From the NCBI GenBank assembly GCA_015350385.1, contig WNKI01000005.1, positions 1,956,664 through 2,020,663 on the forward strand: a DNA stretch of 64,000 bases, written 5' to 3'. Position 1 is the stretch's first letter. The number at the start of each line of letters is the position of its first letter. The DNA is from Aculops lycopersici (taxonomy: Eukaryota > Arthropoda > Arachnida > Trombidiformes > Eriophyidae). This document shows positions 54,636 through 64,000 of the stretch, one piece after another. The translations under genes were made by a program, and so were the position numbers. The notes under the pieces are model-generated. The model made no database searches and was not told where the DNA came from. It saw nothing but the letters and a program-made list of their open reading frames with translations.

Positions 54636-56522
54636 ATGGGCGCCTTTGGCTCTTGTCTCGGTGTTGGCCGGCCAAATGGTATGCGTCCCAATGGCAACCC
54701 CCGATTGATTGGATCCAATTTAGTCAAGATCGAGGGAAGTCCATTCCAACCGACCACTCCAAGGGGCCAGCTGATGCGAGGCCGATACGGCGGCGGGCCA
54801 CCCATCAATGGCAAGGGAGGTCCGATGAACAAATTAATGCGCCAAACAAGCTCTCTATCAGGTGGGCAAGCTCAACTCAATAGCGCCAACTCACCCTTTG
54901 GCCAAAATGGAAACTCACAAGCAGTTCAAAAACTAGTCGACATCGACGATAACCCTTTATCGTCGCCCTTCAACAATGATAAATCCAATAGCACCCCAGG
55001 TAGTCATCTCATCTGTAATAGGAACAACAAGATCCAACGAGGCTCCAACGGTGGTTTCCCAGGAGCCAATGGGCTCGATAGGGCCGCCGCCGGAGCCAAA
55101 GACTTATCATTCTTCATCCAATCATTAGAGATGAATCCTCATGAAGTCAAGGTTTTGATTGCACTTTATGACTACGACCCGCCAAAGGATTCGGAAGATT
55201 TGTCCTTTCAGAAAGGCGAACATTTGGAGACGACCGATATTTTCATGCACGGCGACTGGTGGTTAGCTCGATCCAAGTCTTCGAGAAAGATAGGCTACGT
55301 GCCAAGCAATTATGTTGCCCAATTGAAAACACTGGGAGCTGAACCCTGGTTCTTGGGTAAGATTGGCCGAGCTGAAGCGGAGCGGCGCCTCAAGATGCCC
55401 GAGAACGAGGATGGTGCATTCATTATTAGAACTTGTGATACAGCACCAAATGAATTTAGTTTATCTATTCGTGATAACAATGGCTGCAAGCATTACAAGA
55501 TTAAAACATTTGAAACGGGCGGCTACTTTATAAGCAAGAAGACAGTTTTCTCAACTCTACACGACCTGGTGCTACATTATTCCAGCAATCCAGACGGTTT
55601 AGTCATCAACCTAAGAAAACCTTGTGTCACGGCCTTCGACAAACCGGTTCCGGCTAGTCTATCTCACGACACTTCCGATGAGTACGAGATTGATAGGAAG
55701 GATATATCTCTGGGTAGAGAGTTGGGTCGAGGTCAGTTTGGTCAAGTTTACGAGGGATTGTTTAGAGGCACCAAGATGGTTGCTGTCAAAACTCTTCGCA
55801 ATGGATCTATGGAGTCACAAGACTTCTTGGCCGAAGCTCAAATCATGAAGAAGATGAAACATCCTAATCTTGTCAACCTGTTTGCCGTTTGCACAAAGGG
55901 TGAGCCTATTTACATCATCACCGAGCTCATGTCCAAAGGTGCACTCATTGATTATTTGCACACCGAAAAAGGTAAGAGTCTACCTGCAACTGAATATATC
56001 AATATGGCCACACAAATTGCAGCTGGAATGACTTACTTGGAGCGTGAGAAGTATGTCCATCGTGATTTAGCTGCGCGTAATATCTTGGTCGGTGACCGAA
56101 ATGTTTGCAAGATTGCCGACTTTGGTTTGGCTCGTTTCATAAAGGAGAACGAATATGAGGCTCGCCAAGGTGCCAAGTTTCCCATCAAGTGGACTGCACC
56201 TGAGGCAGCAAATCATTGCAAGTTTACAATCAAGAGTGATGTTTGGTCTTATGGAATTGTACTCTACGAGATTATTACCAAGGGAGGAACTCCCTACCCC
56301 GACATGTCCAACGCTGAGGTCTTATCCCGAATCGACAAAGGATATCGCATGCCAATGCCGCCATTTTGCGAGGACAAATACTATAGTATCATGCAACAAT
56401 GTTGGCGCCGCGAACCCCAGCAAAGACCCACCTTCGAGTATTTGCACTACCACTTCGATCACTACTTTGAATCAGACGAACAATACCGCGAGGCATCACA
56501 GTTTTTGGCTGTAAACAGATGA
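54636..56522 (+). CDS. Src42A: Src-family non-receptor tyrosine kinase (Src42A-like)
   Basis: 628 residues. MGAFGSC gives Gly2 for myristoylation and Cys7 for possible palmitoylation. A unique region of about 170 residues, rich in G, N, P and S, follows. SH3 is about 172-230 (ALYDYDPP, GDWWLARS, GYVPSNYV). SH2 is about 237-330, with Arg265 in AFIIR as the phosphotyrosine-binding residue. The kinase domain is about 356-608: GRGQFGQVYEG, Lys385 in VAVK, HRDLAARN (475-482), DFG 495-497, activation Tyr507 in NEYEARQGAKFPIKWTAPE. Tyr617 in the tail (DEQYREASQF) matches the inhibitory Csk site. HRDLAARN rather than HRDLRAAN, and the REA tail, point to the Src42A/Frk branch rather than Src64. The N-terminal region is about twice the usual length. 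Intronless. Confidence 0.93.
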   Translation: MGAFGSCLGVGRPNGMRPNGNPRLIGSNLVKIEGSPFQPTTPRGQLMRGRYGGGPPINGKGGPMNKLMRQTSSLSGGQAQLNSANSPFGQNGNSQAVQKLVDIDDNPLSSPFNNDKSNSTPGSHLICNRNNKIQRGSNGGFPGANGLDRAAAGAKDLSFFIQSLEMNPHEVKVLIALYDYDPPKDSEDLSFQKGEHLETTDIFMHGDWWLARSKSSRKIGYVPSNYVAQLKTLGAEPWFLGKIGRAEAERRLKMPENEDGAFIIRTCDTAPNEFSLSIRDNNGCKHYKIKTFETGGYFISKKTVFSTLHDLVLHYSSNPDGLVINLRKPCVTAFDKPVPASLSHDTSDEYEIDRKDISLGRELGRGQFGQVYEGLFRGTKMVAVKTLRNGSMESQDFLAEAQIMKKMKHPNLVNLFAVCTKGEPIYIITELMSKGALIDYLHTEKGKSLPATEYINMATQIAAGMTYLEREKYVHRDLAARNILVGDRNVCKIADFGLARFIKENEYEARQGAKFPIKWTAPEAANHCKFTIKSDVWSYGIVLYEIITKGGTPYPDMSNAEVLSRIDKGYRMPMPPFCEDKYYSIMQQCWRREPQQRPTFEYLHYHFDHYFESDEQYREASQFLAVNR

Positions 56523-57094
56523 AGAGCGGGTGTGATTAGATCACCTCAAATTAGTTAACAATGATCTCAACCACAATAATTAGCAACTACACACAGGTAA
56601 TATTTCCACCTAACTTAACTGCCAAATTCATTTACATTAATCAGACCATAGAGGACCTCTCAAGTTTCGCAATAAGTCGTCCAATTTACACCTTGACAAC
56701 GACGAGAATGGTATCGCCAACTGACCTGAACCAATAATCATGATCTCGCCACATGAACTAAGGAGACAAATATAAAATTTTCCCTTAATACCACTGAGAA
56801 AAAGTTGGCATCTCTATGCAGCTCATCGATAGTTTCTTCAAGGAAAAAGAAGTCGAGCACCAGATCAACCACCGCCACCACCTGCCGCATCGACGGTGGC
56901 AGCAACAGGCGGCGTATTTGCTTTGCCTTGCGTCCGAATGCTATGCAAAGTCTTCAAGACAAAGAAAAGACGACATCGACTACAAGTGAAGTGACGAATC
57001 TTGAGGCAAGATTTGTCGAAAGTATTATTTATCGTCACCTACCTACTAACTAATTTATATAGTAAAAATTAAATTAAATCACATATCCATCGAA
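56523..57094. other. Non-coding stretch between Src and the NG-motif protein
   Basis: 572 bases, AT-rich toward 57050-57090. No gene and no clear TATA box or polyadenylation signal assigned. Confidence 0.45.
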
Positions 57095-59941
57095 ATGACG
57101 CGATTAAAAATACCAATCAATTTTTCAATGATAAAATCACTTATCATAGCTAGTCTATGTCTATGTCTCATTGTTCCTTCAGTTGACAGTCAACGAAGTT
57201 TGCTCCATTGGAAACGAGACCTTGAGCTCAGGTTAGAGTCCTACATTAACCAAAAGAATATAATCCACAATATTATATCCTCATCAATTTATCCACCAAG
57301 ACAACAACAAGACTTTATACAACAGAGACCAACAATTATAAAGGGACAGAATATTAGATTTACGGATCTAATAATCAACAATGGCGCGCTCATCTTGGAC
57401 AGGCACATAGCTCGCTCGACGGTCAGGTTTTTGATGAACAAGACTCAAGGTTATGTTAGCTCAAAAGGTAATGAGTTGTATCATATGACCGATCATTTGG
57501 ATCAAATCAAGCGCAGGATTAATGATCCAAACCAGAGGTACATTTATAAGGGATCACCAAATGAGCCGCGGCCTCAGCTAAACCGCACGATCATACCTGG
57601 ACAATGGGTCTTCAAGCAATTTGTCTATGGTCACAGAATCGAGAGTGACCAAGTTTTCTTAAACACCGTCAACTATACGAATGTCGATAATGTTCTACGG
57701 GAAACTTACATGGAGAATCCACAATTTACTCCATACGACTCTAACAATCGATTGTTCTTTGAGGGCAGAAAGACTTTTTGGCGCACGGTTTTCGCCAAGG
57801 ACCTCAAGTCTGGTTGTTGTGATAGATTGAAGCCTCTGCATACCAACAGAATGATGTTGAAATCCGTGCAACAAGACGTATTGGCTCCAGTATTGATACA
57901 AAGTAACAGTATGTACAGGGACCAGCCAGTTTTAGTAGGCAATCTCTCCGTAAACCAGTTGCATAATAGAGCCATCACGATCACCCCACCTTCACCTGGA
58001 ACAACGGGTTGGAGTCTTTCGCAACCTGAGAACTTCATCCACCTAAATAATCTAATCAACATAAGATTATTAACCGAACAACCGGAACTAATGAAGCGAC
58101 TCATCTTCAGAAACATTGTTCAAATTGATGAGGCCTTCCTGTCGCTTTCACCAGACCACAGGTTATTGATTGGAATTCCACCACTAGGACAATCGTTTGA
58201 TCTAGATTTAGAAAACTACCTGTTGAGACATTATGGCCATAGGATGTATAGCAATGCTACTGCTTACCAGCAAGTTAAGGGAGTTTTTGTACTGAATGGT
58301 GACACCCACTTCCTGCAAGATATCGAGGCCGAAACTGTGAACAGGGTGCCAAACTTTAGAAACTATGTCACTATGAATATCGCTCGCATTGACAGGCCGG
58401 CGGTAATCAATAGTATGGTTCAATTCAATGCCCTACCATCGATTTACGACACCAACAGACCATTGCATAGCATTCCCATTGTAAGCGTCGCCAGGGGTGC
58501 AACGATTGGTTTGATAAACGGAATGAGGTTCCCTGACGACTTCCTGTTTATGCCGCCGCACCCATTGGCTCCACGTCCAGGCGAACTGATTAGAGTTAGA
58601 GGTCTCGTGAACTTCTCTAATGACTTGTTAATGAGGCACCTAGTTACTGTACGCAATTTGGTCAATGGAATCCAGATGCCCGCAGGTGTCATTCCCTTGC
58701 ATTTGAACGACTTCATGAGTTCGGTTGGTCTGTCGAATTTGGTATTTTTAGATGGAATGACAGCACAATCGGTCACTGTTCAGTCCGGAGTTTTTGATGA
58801 GCTCCAACTAAGGGATGATGTTTACGATGATGCTCAACACTTAATCGTGAGATCTGTCTTCTCTCGCCAACCTGACCAATCTCAAATCATTAGGGCACCT
58901 CTTAGGGTTGTCAATCTGCGTGTTTTTGGAGCTGGACCTAATCGAGGTCTACTCAATGGATTCAAGCCAAACGATGTTATTGAGTTGCAAAAACATTTCA
59001 ATACAAACAGTGGATCGTCGGCAAGTGTTGGCGGACGCAAGAACTTCTTGAGGGCCGTGGAAGCTACAGATTGCGTGTTCCAGGATATCAACAACCTGGC
59101 CAACTGGACCAACCACCTGATTCGAATTGATAGACCGCACACCGTGCAAACAATCCACACTAGATTGGCCTTTGTCCAACCGGAACAATACCTGAAACAA
59201 AGCAATAATCCCACCATGCCGCCCATGCAGTACTTACCACCAGGCTCTGTTCAGGTGGATAGATTGAAAGTGGACTTCAATCCAAAACCCAAACACCTGA
59301 CGGATCATGTGAACAATTGGAACTTCTCGCCCGAATTCTACATCTTGCATAATGCTCTAGCTCGGGGTGTTGCGAATCAAACTGGTGGCAGATATCGCGT
59401 ACTGAATCAAGTTAGATTGATTCAACCGAGTGGGCAACCAGGTAGAGTTAACGGCATTCAACTGGATGATATTGTGACTCTGGACGCACCCTTTAGATTT
59501 GCAGATCGCTTTGTCATGGTTGGCAAGGTTGAGGTGACGGGTGACCTGAGAGCAAACCGCATCAATTCCAACTACCCACTTGATGCTATGGACTTGAATC
59601 AGTTCGATAAATTCAGGGTTCCCATCTTGGGATCACAGCTTCCCGTGCAATTGAACAACCTGGTGTTAGCCGATGGTAATAAGGCTTCGTTTGTTCAAAC
59701 TCACCTGTTGAATGGAATACCATGGAATGAATTTGTCAGTAACATTATGTCGCTCACTAGACCTCAACTTGTTGATTCCAATCTGGTGTTCCATGCACCA
59801 GTTGAGCTTGCGGGCTTAGTTAGGACTGAAAGCTCTGTCAATGGAATACCAAGATTCAAGGAGTTTGCACAACGACTCAAGACATCGGGTTACTCATTCG
59901 AGAATGGATTGCAATGTAACACAGTCATCATTAGAACATGA
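57095..59941 (+). CDS. Large secreted protein with recurring NG motifs, family not recognised
   Basis: 948 residues. A signal peptide follows the second Met (MIKSLIIASLCLCLIVPSVDSQ, residues 12-33); either ATG gives a secreted product. The rest has no transmembrane segment and few cysteines. A loose module recurs along the chain: a beta-strand, then [V/L][N]G[I/M/F/D], then an acidic pair and a short helix. Examples are GLINGMRFPDDF, LVNGIQMPAG, LLNGFKPNDV, RVNGIQLDDI, LLNGIPWNEF and SVNGIPRFKEF. The spacing is roughly 50-130 residues. Similar NGI-type repeats occur in some uncharacterised animal extracellular proteins, and a link to eggshell or matrix proteins is possible, but I cannot name the family. 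The gene is intronless and followed by AATAAA at 59985. Downstream lies Spätzle in the same direction. Confidence 0.7.
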   Translation: MTRLKIPINFSMIKSLIIASLCLCLIVPSVDSQRSLLHWKRDLELRLESYINQKNIIHNIISSSIYPPRQQQDFIQQRPTIIKGQNIRFTDLIINNGALILDRHIARSTVRFLMNKTQGYVSSKGNELYHMTDHLDQIKRRINDPNQRYIYKGSPNEPRPQLNRTIIPGQWVFKQFVYGHRIESDQVFLNTVNYTNVDNVLRETYMENPQFTPYDSNNRLFFEGRKTFWRTVFAKDLKSGCCDRLKPLHTNRMMLKSVQQDVLAPVLIQSNSMYRDQPVLVGNLSVNQLHNRAITITPPSPGTTGWSLSQPENFIHLNNLINIRLLTEQPELMKRLIFRNIVQIDEAFLSLSPDHRLLIGIPPLGQSFDLDLENYLLRHYGHRMYSNATAYQQVKGVFVLNGDTHFLQDIEAETVNRVPNFRNYVTMNIARIDRPAVINSMVQFNALPSIYDTNRPLHSIPIVSVARGATIGLINGMRFPDDFLFMPPHPLAPRPGELIRVRGLVNFSNDLLMRHLVTVRNLVNGIQMPAGVIPLHLNDFMSSVGLSNLVFLDGMTAQSVTVQSGVFDELQLRDDVYDDAQHLIVRSVFSRQPDQSQIIRAPLRVVNLRVFGAGPNRGLLNGFKPNDVIELQKHFNTNSGSSASVGGRKNFLRAVEATDCVFQDINNLANWTNHLIRIDRPHTVQTIHTRLAFVQPEQYLKQSNNPTMPPMQYLPPGSVQVDRLKVDFNPKPKHLTDHVNNWNFSPEFYILHNALARGVANQTGGRYRVLNQVRLIQPSGQPGRVNGIQLDDIVTLDAPFRFADRFVMVGKVEVTGDLRANRINSNYPLDAMDLNQFDKFRVPILGSQLPVQLNNLVLADGNKASFVQTHLLNGIPWNEFVSNIMSLTRPQLVDSNLVFHAPVELAGLVRTESSVNGIPRFKEFAQRLKTSGYSFENGLQCNTVIIRT

Positions 59942-59984
59942 GCTCAACTAGAGCACTATTTGTTATTGTTATTTGCCATTATAT

Positions 59985-59990
59985 AATAAA
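59985..59990 (+). terminator. Polyadenylation signal of the NG-motif protein gene
   Basis: AATAAA 43 bases after the stop codon. Confidence 0.55.
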
Positions 59991-60399
59991 GACCTTTTCC
60001 ATCCTACACTTAAATTGAGGTGAATTTTTGCGAGCTCAACAACACAGCCAATGCCTCAAGATATTGCGTGTTTTCTTGAAGATTTCTGCATGGCGCTCTA
60101 ATCTCTACGTGTCGCAACTTTGTTTTGATCGCGCTCTGCTCCGAAGTTTTGTTCTCCGTGGATTTTTCATCGAGCAAAAATATTGATTCTCATTCTTGTT
60201 ACATTGGGATATCATCTATTTAATTGATAATTTTCCAGTATTGATCCCTCAATGAGATAGCATCATAAACAATTATTGTGACTCGTTCATGCCGATCGAT
60301 TGAATTTTCAGTCGATAGCAACCAAGTGCAATGTAATAGGACTCCTTTAGGTATGATATTTTAGGAACCACCCCAGATACTCAAAGCCCTATTCCAAGT
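59991..60399. other. Non-coding stretch upstream of Spätzle
   Basis: 409 bases, no gene; no TATA box of good quality seen. Confidence 0.4.
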
Positions 60400-62106
60400 A
60401 TGCAATCCAAGCTCCAGGTAACGGGATTCATTCTCGCCCTGTTTCACACTCTCGTTTGCACCATAGTTATTAGTAGTCCTCTTAAGCTAGCGGGTAGTCA
60501 AAACCAGAATTCATCGGTCGTCACCACCAATAAACCACGTGCTGGCGCAAATACTACCAAACCAGTATTGTCACAACCCCTGAACATTAGCAAGCCATCA
60601 AAGTCAGATGATTCATTTGCATGTAATCCGCTAGACGATGCAAGTAAACCCCGGAATAGATCAATTCCTATGGGTTGTCGGGTTCCTATTCCCCGAAAGA
60701 TAGTTGCCGAAGAGCAAGCTAGAAGCAAGAAAGGCCGCAAGTCGGCGGATGTGAATCATCTATTTCGTGAGGAGGTGGAGAATTACCCGGAAGAGGATAT
60801 TCGCTTAGCGTTGGATAAGACGCCCACCGAGTTTAAGGAGCTTTACAATGTTTTGAATACACCACTTGATCCAAATAGTAATCTCACTGAGCGAGTGGCC
60901 CGGCCTCATAATGATGACGATTATAATATTAACGATCGCGAAATAGTTCGCGAGGAGAGCGTTTGCCGAACTGTCACCCGTAATATTTATCCCCGCGAAG
61001 GCAATCGTGGTGAGGATAACTCACTTGTTTACATACCCAACAATCAGGAGTTTATGCAAGTAATCCAGGCAGAGCTTTGCCAGCATCCGGAGGATGAGTG
61101 CGGTTATTTGAGAGACAATCTGCCTTATGGAATGGTTTCTGTTTGTCAACAGAGGTACGCTTACAAAAAGTTGATGTACTTGGACCCGCTTGAGAAGCGA
61201 ATGGCCAGCGACCTGTTTAGGTATCCATCTTGTTGCTCCTGTTATGTGCGCCACAGTTCTGTCGATTTGCGCTCCTCGACGTCAACTCTATTATCCAAAA
61301 ACTCAAGTGATAGCTACACGCCCAGTAGCTTAAGTGGCAGCAATCAGCTTCGGCCCAAATTGGACAAGAGTGTCGGTGGTAGTGGCGATGGCAGCAGCTC
61401 CAGCCAACCAGTCGGCCAACCTTTGGCATCTTCGTCTGGTCAGCGCCCGCAGCAGAATAGTCGGCAGCCTCATAATAGTGGCGCTGGGAACGGCAAGCCA
61501 GCAACTTCAACGCCATCACTACTCAACACAAATCCTCAGCTTCAGGCTAGAGAATGGGCTACTCTGGGAGCGAATGCAGGAAGAGACGATGCAACTGATT
61601 TCGACAAGACCACGACGGTAACGCAACCGGAAACAAGTGGCTCAGGGTTCGTCGCCACCGACATAACAACGTCGACAACGTCGTCAACTGAAGTACCACC
61701 AATAAGTTCACAGGATCATCAACAGCCTCATCACCAGCAACAACGACGTAGAGCTAAGGCTCTCACTAGCACCGCAACTATCGTCTCGGATACGGAGTTC
61801 ACCAAAGAGGAAGAGAACCATGGCGAGAATGGAGACGGAGGCGAGCTAATAAATGCAAAAGGTAAGCGGATTAACGAGAGCCCGACCTCAACCTACTTGG
61901 CGGTTGGCAATGACAACAGCTCATTGGCTTCTCCTATTAGATTGCACGATCAAGCTACGAGCAACTCGACGCCAACAACATCAACAACTGGATCTCAACA
62001 AACTTCAAATTCTAATAACAAGCGATTACGTAAGAATCAACAACAACAGCCAGCGCACCACACGATAGTGTTGCACGAGGATAAAAAGTACACGCCTATG
62101 AATTGA
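60400..62106 (+). CDS. spz: Spätzle-like cystine-knot ligand with long C-terminal tail
   Basis: 568 residues with a signal peptide (about 1-26). The pro-region includes FREEVENYPEEDIRLAL (122-138), a conserved Spätzle pro-domain helix, and a basic RSKKGRK at 108-114 that could be a furin site. The neurotrophin-like knot spans about 188-284 with seven cysteines: C189 (SVCRTVTRNIYPREG), C227, C234, C249, C278, C279 and C281 (YPSCCSCYVR). This matches the Drosophila Spätzle pattern, with six in the knot and one free for dimer linkage. Spätzle is the secreted ligand of Toll receptors in dorsal-ventral patterning, immunity and neural growth. After the knot comes a 284-residue S/T/Q/N-rich tail, whereas fly Spätzle ends shortly after the last cysteine. 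The gene has no intron. Which Spätzle paralogue it is cannot be told. Confidence 0.9.
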   Translation: MQSKLQVTGFILALFHTLVCTIVISSPLKLAGSQNQNSSVVTTNKPRAGANTTKPVLSQPLNISKPSKSDDSFACNPLDDASKPRNRSIPMGCRVPIPRKIVAEEQARSKKGRKSADVNHLFREEVENYPEEDIRLALDKTPTEFKELYNVLNTPLDPNSNLTERVARPHNDDDYNINDREIVREESVCRTVTRNIYPREGNRGEDNSLVYIPNNQEFMQVIQAELCQHPEDECGYLRDNLPYGMVSVCQQRYAYKKLMYLDPLEKRMASDLFRYPSCCSCYVRHSSVDLRSSTSTLLSKNSSDSYTPSSLSGSNQLRPKLDKSVGGSGDGSSSSQPVGQPLASSSGQRPQQNSRQPHNSGAGNGKPATSTPSLLNTNPQLQAREWATLGANAGRDDATDFDKTTTVTQPETSGSGFVATDITTSTTSSTEVPPISSQDHQQPHHQQQRRRAKALTSTATIVSDTEFTKEEENHGENGDGGELINAKGKRINESPTSTYLAVGNDNSSLASPIRLHDQATSNSTPTTSTTGSQQTSNSNNKRLRKNQQQQPAHHTIVLHEDKKYTPMN

Positions 62107-63601
62107 ATACAAACTTCCTTATTGGCGAATTCACCTCAAGGAATTCAATACCGAGCGCCCGAAACGCAATGAGGTGTATAAAAAATAATGATAGACATCC
62201 AAAGATTGACTTTTTATTTGTTATATTATTATCAAATCCAAGTGGTTGCTTTATTATTACTCTCATTGGTGCGAAATGAATCTCAACAAACAATCTGATG
62301 AATATAAACTTGTCTATTGGCTAGGCTTCTTTTGCTCATTTGATTATGAGCTGGCTCGCCAAGCCGATTGTCCTGTTCTTTCTGTTCAATATCTTTTGCG
62401 CATCACAAAGATTAACTTGTCATATGGAGACTAGAACAAAGTAGTAGTAATAAAGGTGGTTACTATTGTTGTTGTTGCTGGTAGTAGTCCGAATGGAATA
62501 TGTAGGTTGATCAGTGTTAGTTTGGTCAGCTCCATGGTCTTTTGGCTGATTGGCGAGTCAGCGGCAGGTAGCGTAATTTGAGCTCCTGATCGATCGGCTG
62601 CTGGGCCTTCGGGGGCGGGGGTTCGTTATCTTTACGTTTGTCTGGTTTATCTTACTTATTATTCGAGTCGTCGAGGTAACGAGTGAATCTGATTGACTCA
62701 AGCTTGGCCCTCTCGCTATGCAATCAACAGGGGAAACATGGCGCCGAGTTATACACAATATTTTTCTCCTCTATCTCTCCCTAAACCCCGGGACTTCTAC
62801 GCTCGTTAGGCGTTGGCCGTATGGTGCAACTAGCGCTAAGCTATCGATAGTTCACACGAGCCGACCGCTCATTTCCGGTCCAAGCTTCCCGTACGAGTGG
62901 AGGTGGCTGTTGGGCGCTTCGAGCAATCCCGCCTACTGATGGTACCTGCCCCTCTTCTTAATCCGGACTCTCTGGCCCTTCGAGTAAAATTAACTCCTCC
63001 TTGTTGGCAGCTCGCCTACTTGCCCCCATTTCAGTTTGACCTTAAGCTAGCCACACTATTATTGGATAGCTGCCGTGCACGGATCTGGCCGATCATTCGA
63101 TTTGCAAACTCGAGTTGAGCAAGCCAGTTGAGATTGCTAGCTCTCTCTCTCTCCCTCTCACTCTCTCTCCGGCCAGGAAGTTGGAGGTCCCTTAATAAAG
63201 ACGCAAGTGGCCGGCCAAAGTTTGACTCCAAATTTGGCTTGGAATGGTCCCCTAGGCTGAGTGACAACCAATATGGCCTGTCAATTATGAATTTGCCAGT
63301 GACAGTTGCTCATGCTAGAATGGATCCATCCAAACGTGGACATCACAGTACATGAAGTGGGAGGAGGTTTGGTTAGACAATGCGCTCGGCTAAGTCTGGC
63401 TCTACCATACTCCGGTTGCTCCACTCTGTTGGCCTTGAGTCATGATCCAGAGTGGCGGTTCCAATTCGATGCTCGGCCGCTTGCAGGTTTCACGCAGCCG
63501 AATCCCCTGTGAGGGGCACATTCTTCCTGTCCATCCCTCTAAGGTTGTCCAGCACGTTAGTTTGGTTATGAGAAAACAATACTTAACCAAATAGTAACCA
63601 A
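62107..63601. other. Non-coding stretch after Spätzle
   Basis: 1.5 kb without a supported gene. A CT-rich tract lies at about 63140-63170. The GTG/TAA-rich frames show no protein signature. Confidence 0.45.
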
Positions 63602-63696
63602 GGTAGTGGTAGTGGTAGTGGTAGTGGTAGTGGTAGTGGTAGTGGTAGTGGTAGTGGTAGTGGTAGTGGTAGTGGTAGTGGTAGTAGTAGTAGTAG
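63602..63696. repeat. GGTAGT hexamer microsatellite running into GTA repeat
   Basis: About 14 copies of the hexamer GGTAGT, followed by five or six GTA units. A polyvaline frame across it is an artefact of the repeat. Confidence 0.9.
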
Positions 63697-64000
63697 CAGT
63701 TTCCGTTCTTACTTTTGTTCTTTCGTCCGTTGCTCGTTCAATTTATGATGAGGTCAACCAAATTAGGCCCACGAGCTATTGGAGCGCGAGAGTTAAGCCA
63801 GACGGTGAGACACGAAGCTCGAGTTGTGGGCCAGGGGCTTGGTTTGCATGGAGCTGACTGATGTCACGGATATTGAATGATCGGATGCCAATTTATAAGG
63901 GCCTTTTGGTGCAACTTTATCAGTTCTACTTTGGGAAAAGGCTCACCTGAGCCGAGGTCTACCTGAACCGATGGTGATTGTTGCTGCGGTGGTTCGGTAA
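63697..64000. other. Non-coding end of the window
   Basis: 304 bases. No gene or clear regulatory motif seen; a gene starting beyond the window cannot be excluded. Confidence 0.4.

Noticed and set aside
63606..63857. Polyvaline reading frame
   Set aside because: Product of the GGTAGT microsatellite; no start context and no protein family.
1..64000. CRISPR arrays, rRNA genes, intact transposases or viral insertions
   Set aside because: None seen; no regularly spaced repeats with unique spacers and no recognisable transposase, integrase or viral protein in any frame read.

Overview
The window looks like nuclear DNA from an arthropod. It carries a Spätzle-type cystine-knot ligand, a cap'n'collar bZIP factor, a BarH homeobox gene, a Src42A-like kinase and an arthropod-style CUB secreted protein, next to general animal housekeeping genes. 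Most genes are single uninterrupted reading frames, including SF3B3 (1201 codons), pecanex (1199), Nup155 (1092 visible), Src (628) and both homeobox genes. That points to a lineage with heavy intron loss. Eriophyoid and other acariform mites are one published example, but naming the group is inference. Introns can be supported in only three genes, and two of those lie near the 5' end of the coding sequence.

Layout. 0-3.3 kb: the C-terminal 1092 codons of nucleoporin Nup155 (+). 4.2-5.4 kb: a secreted CUB protein with a TATA promoter (+). 6.2-14.7 kb: two homeobox genes head to head, a paired-like Prop-type gene (-) and BarH (+), sharing 5.5 kb of non-coding DNA. 14.9-18.5 kb: a compact pecanex (-). 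18.5-24.3 kb: mostly non-coding DNA with several hairpins and one small membrane-protein gene that has a TATA box and a leader of about 400 nt without any ATG. 24.3-27.8 kb: a three-exon secreted Q-rich protein (-). 28.3-28.6 kb: a very short perilipin-like protein (-). 30.3-31.3 kb: V-ATPase subunit d (+). 32-33.6 kb: CNC bZIP factor (-). 36-38 kb: a low-complexity secreted protein (+). 38.1-39.7 kb: mitochondrial GatA (-). 39.9-40.6 kb: NatC acetyltransferase Naa30 with one intron (+). 40.9-42 kb: a G-alpha with an unusual tail (-). 44-45 kb: PRPP synthetase (+). 45.1-46.1 kb: Elongator subunit Elp5-like (-). 46.4-50 kb: SF3B3 (+). 50-54.6 kb: non-coding. 54.6-56.5 kb: Src-family kinase (+). 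57.1-59.9 kb: a 948-residue secreted protein with recurring NG motifs (+). 60.4-62.1 kb: Spätzle (+). 62.1-64 kb: non-coding, with a hexamer microsatellite.

The housekeeping genes are packed in divergent pairs (GatA/Naa30, Elp5/SF3B3) or convergent pairs (BarH/pecanex, low-complexity secreted/GatA, PRPS/Elp5). Developmental and signalling genes (homeobox genes, cnc, Src, Spätzle) sit in kilobases of AT-rich, microsatellite-containing DNA that probably holds their regulatory elements. Nothing suggests an operon, CRISPR array or intact transposon. The strongest new candidates are the small transmembrane protein at 23304-23576, the interleaved inverted repeats at 10907-10972, the diverged repeat shared by 22005-22074 and 28156-28229, and the foldback element at 31520-31640.
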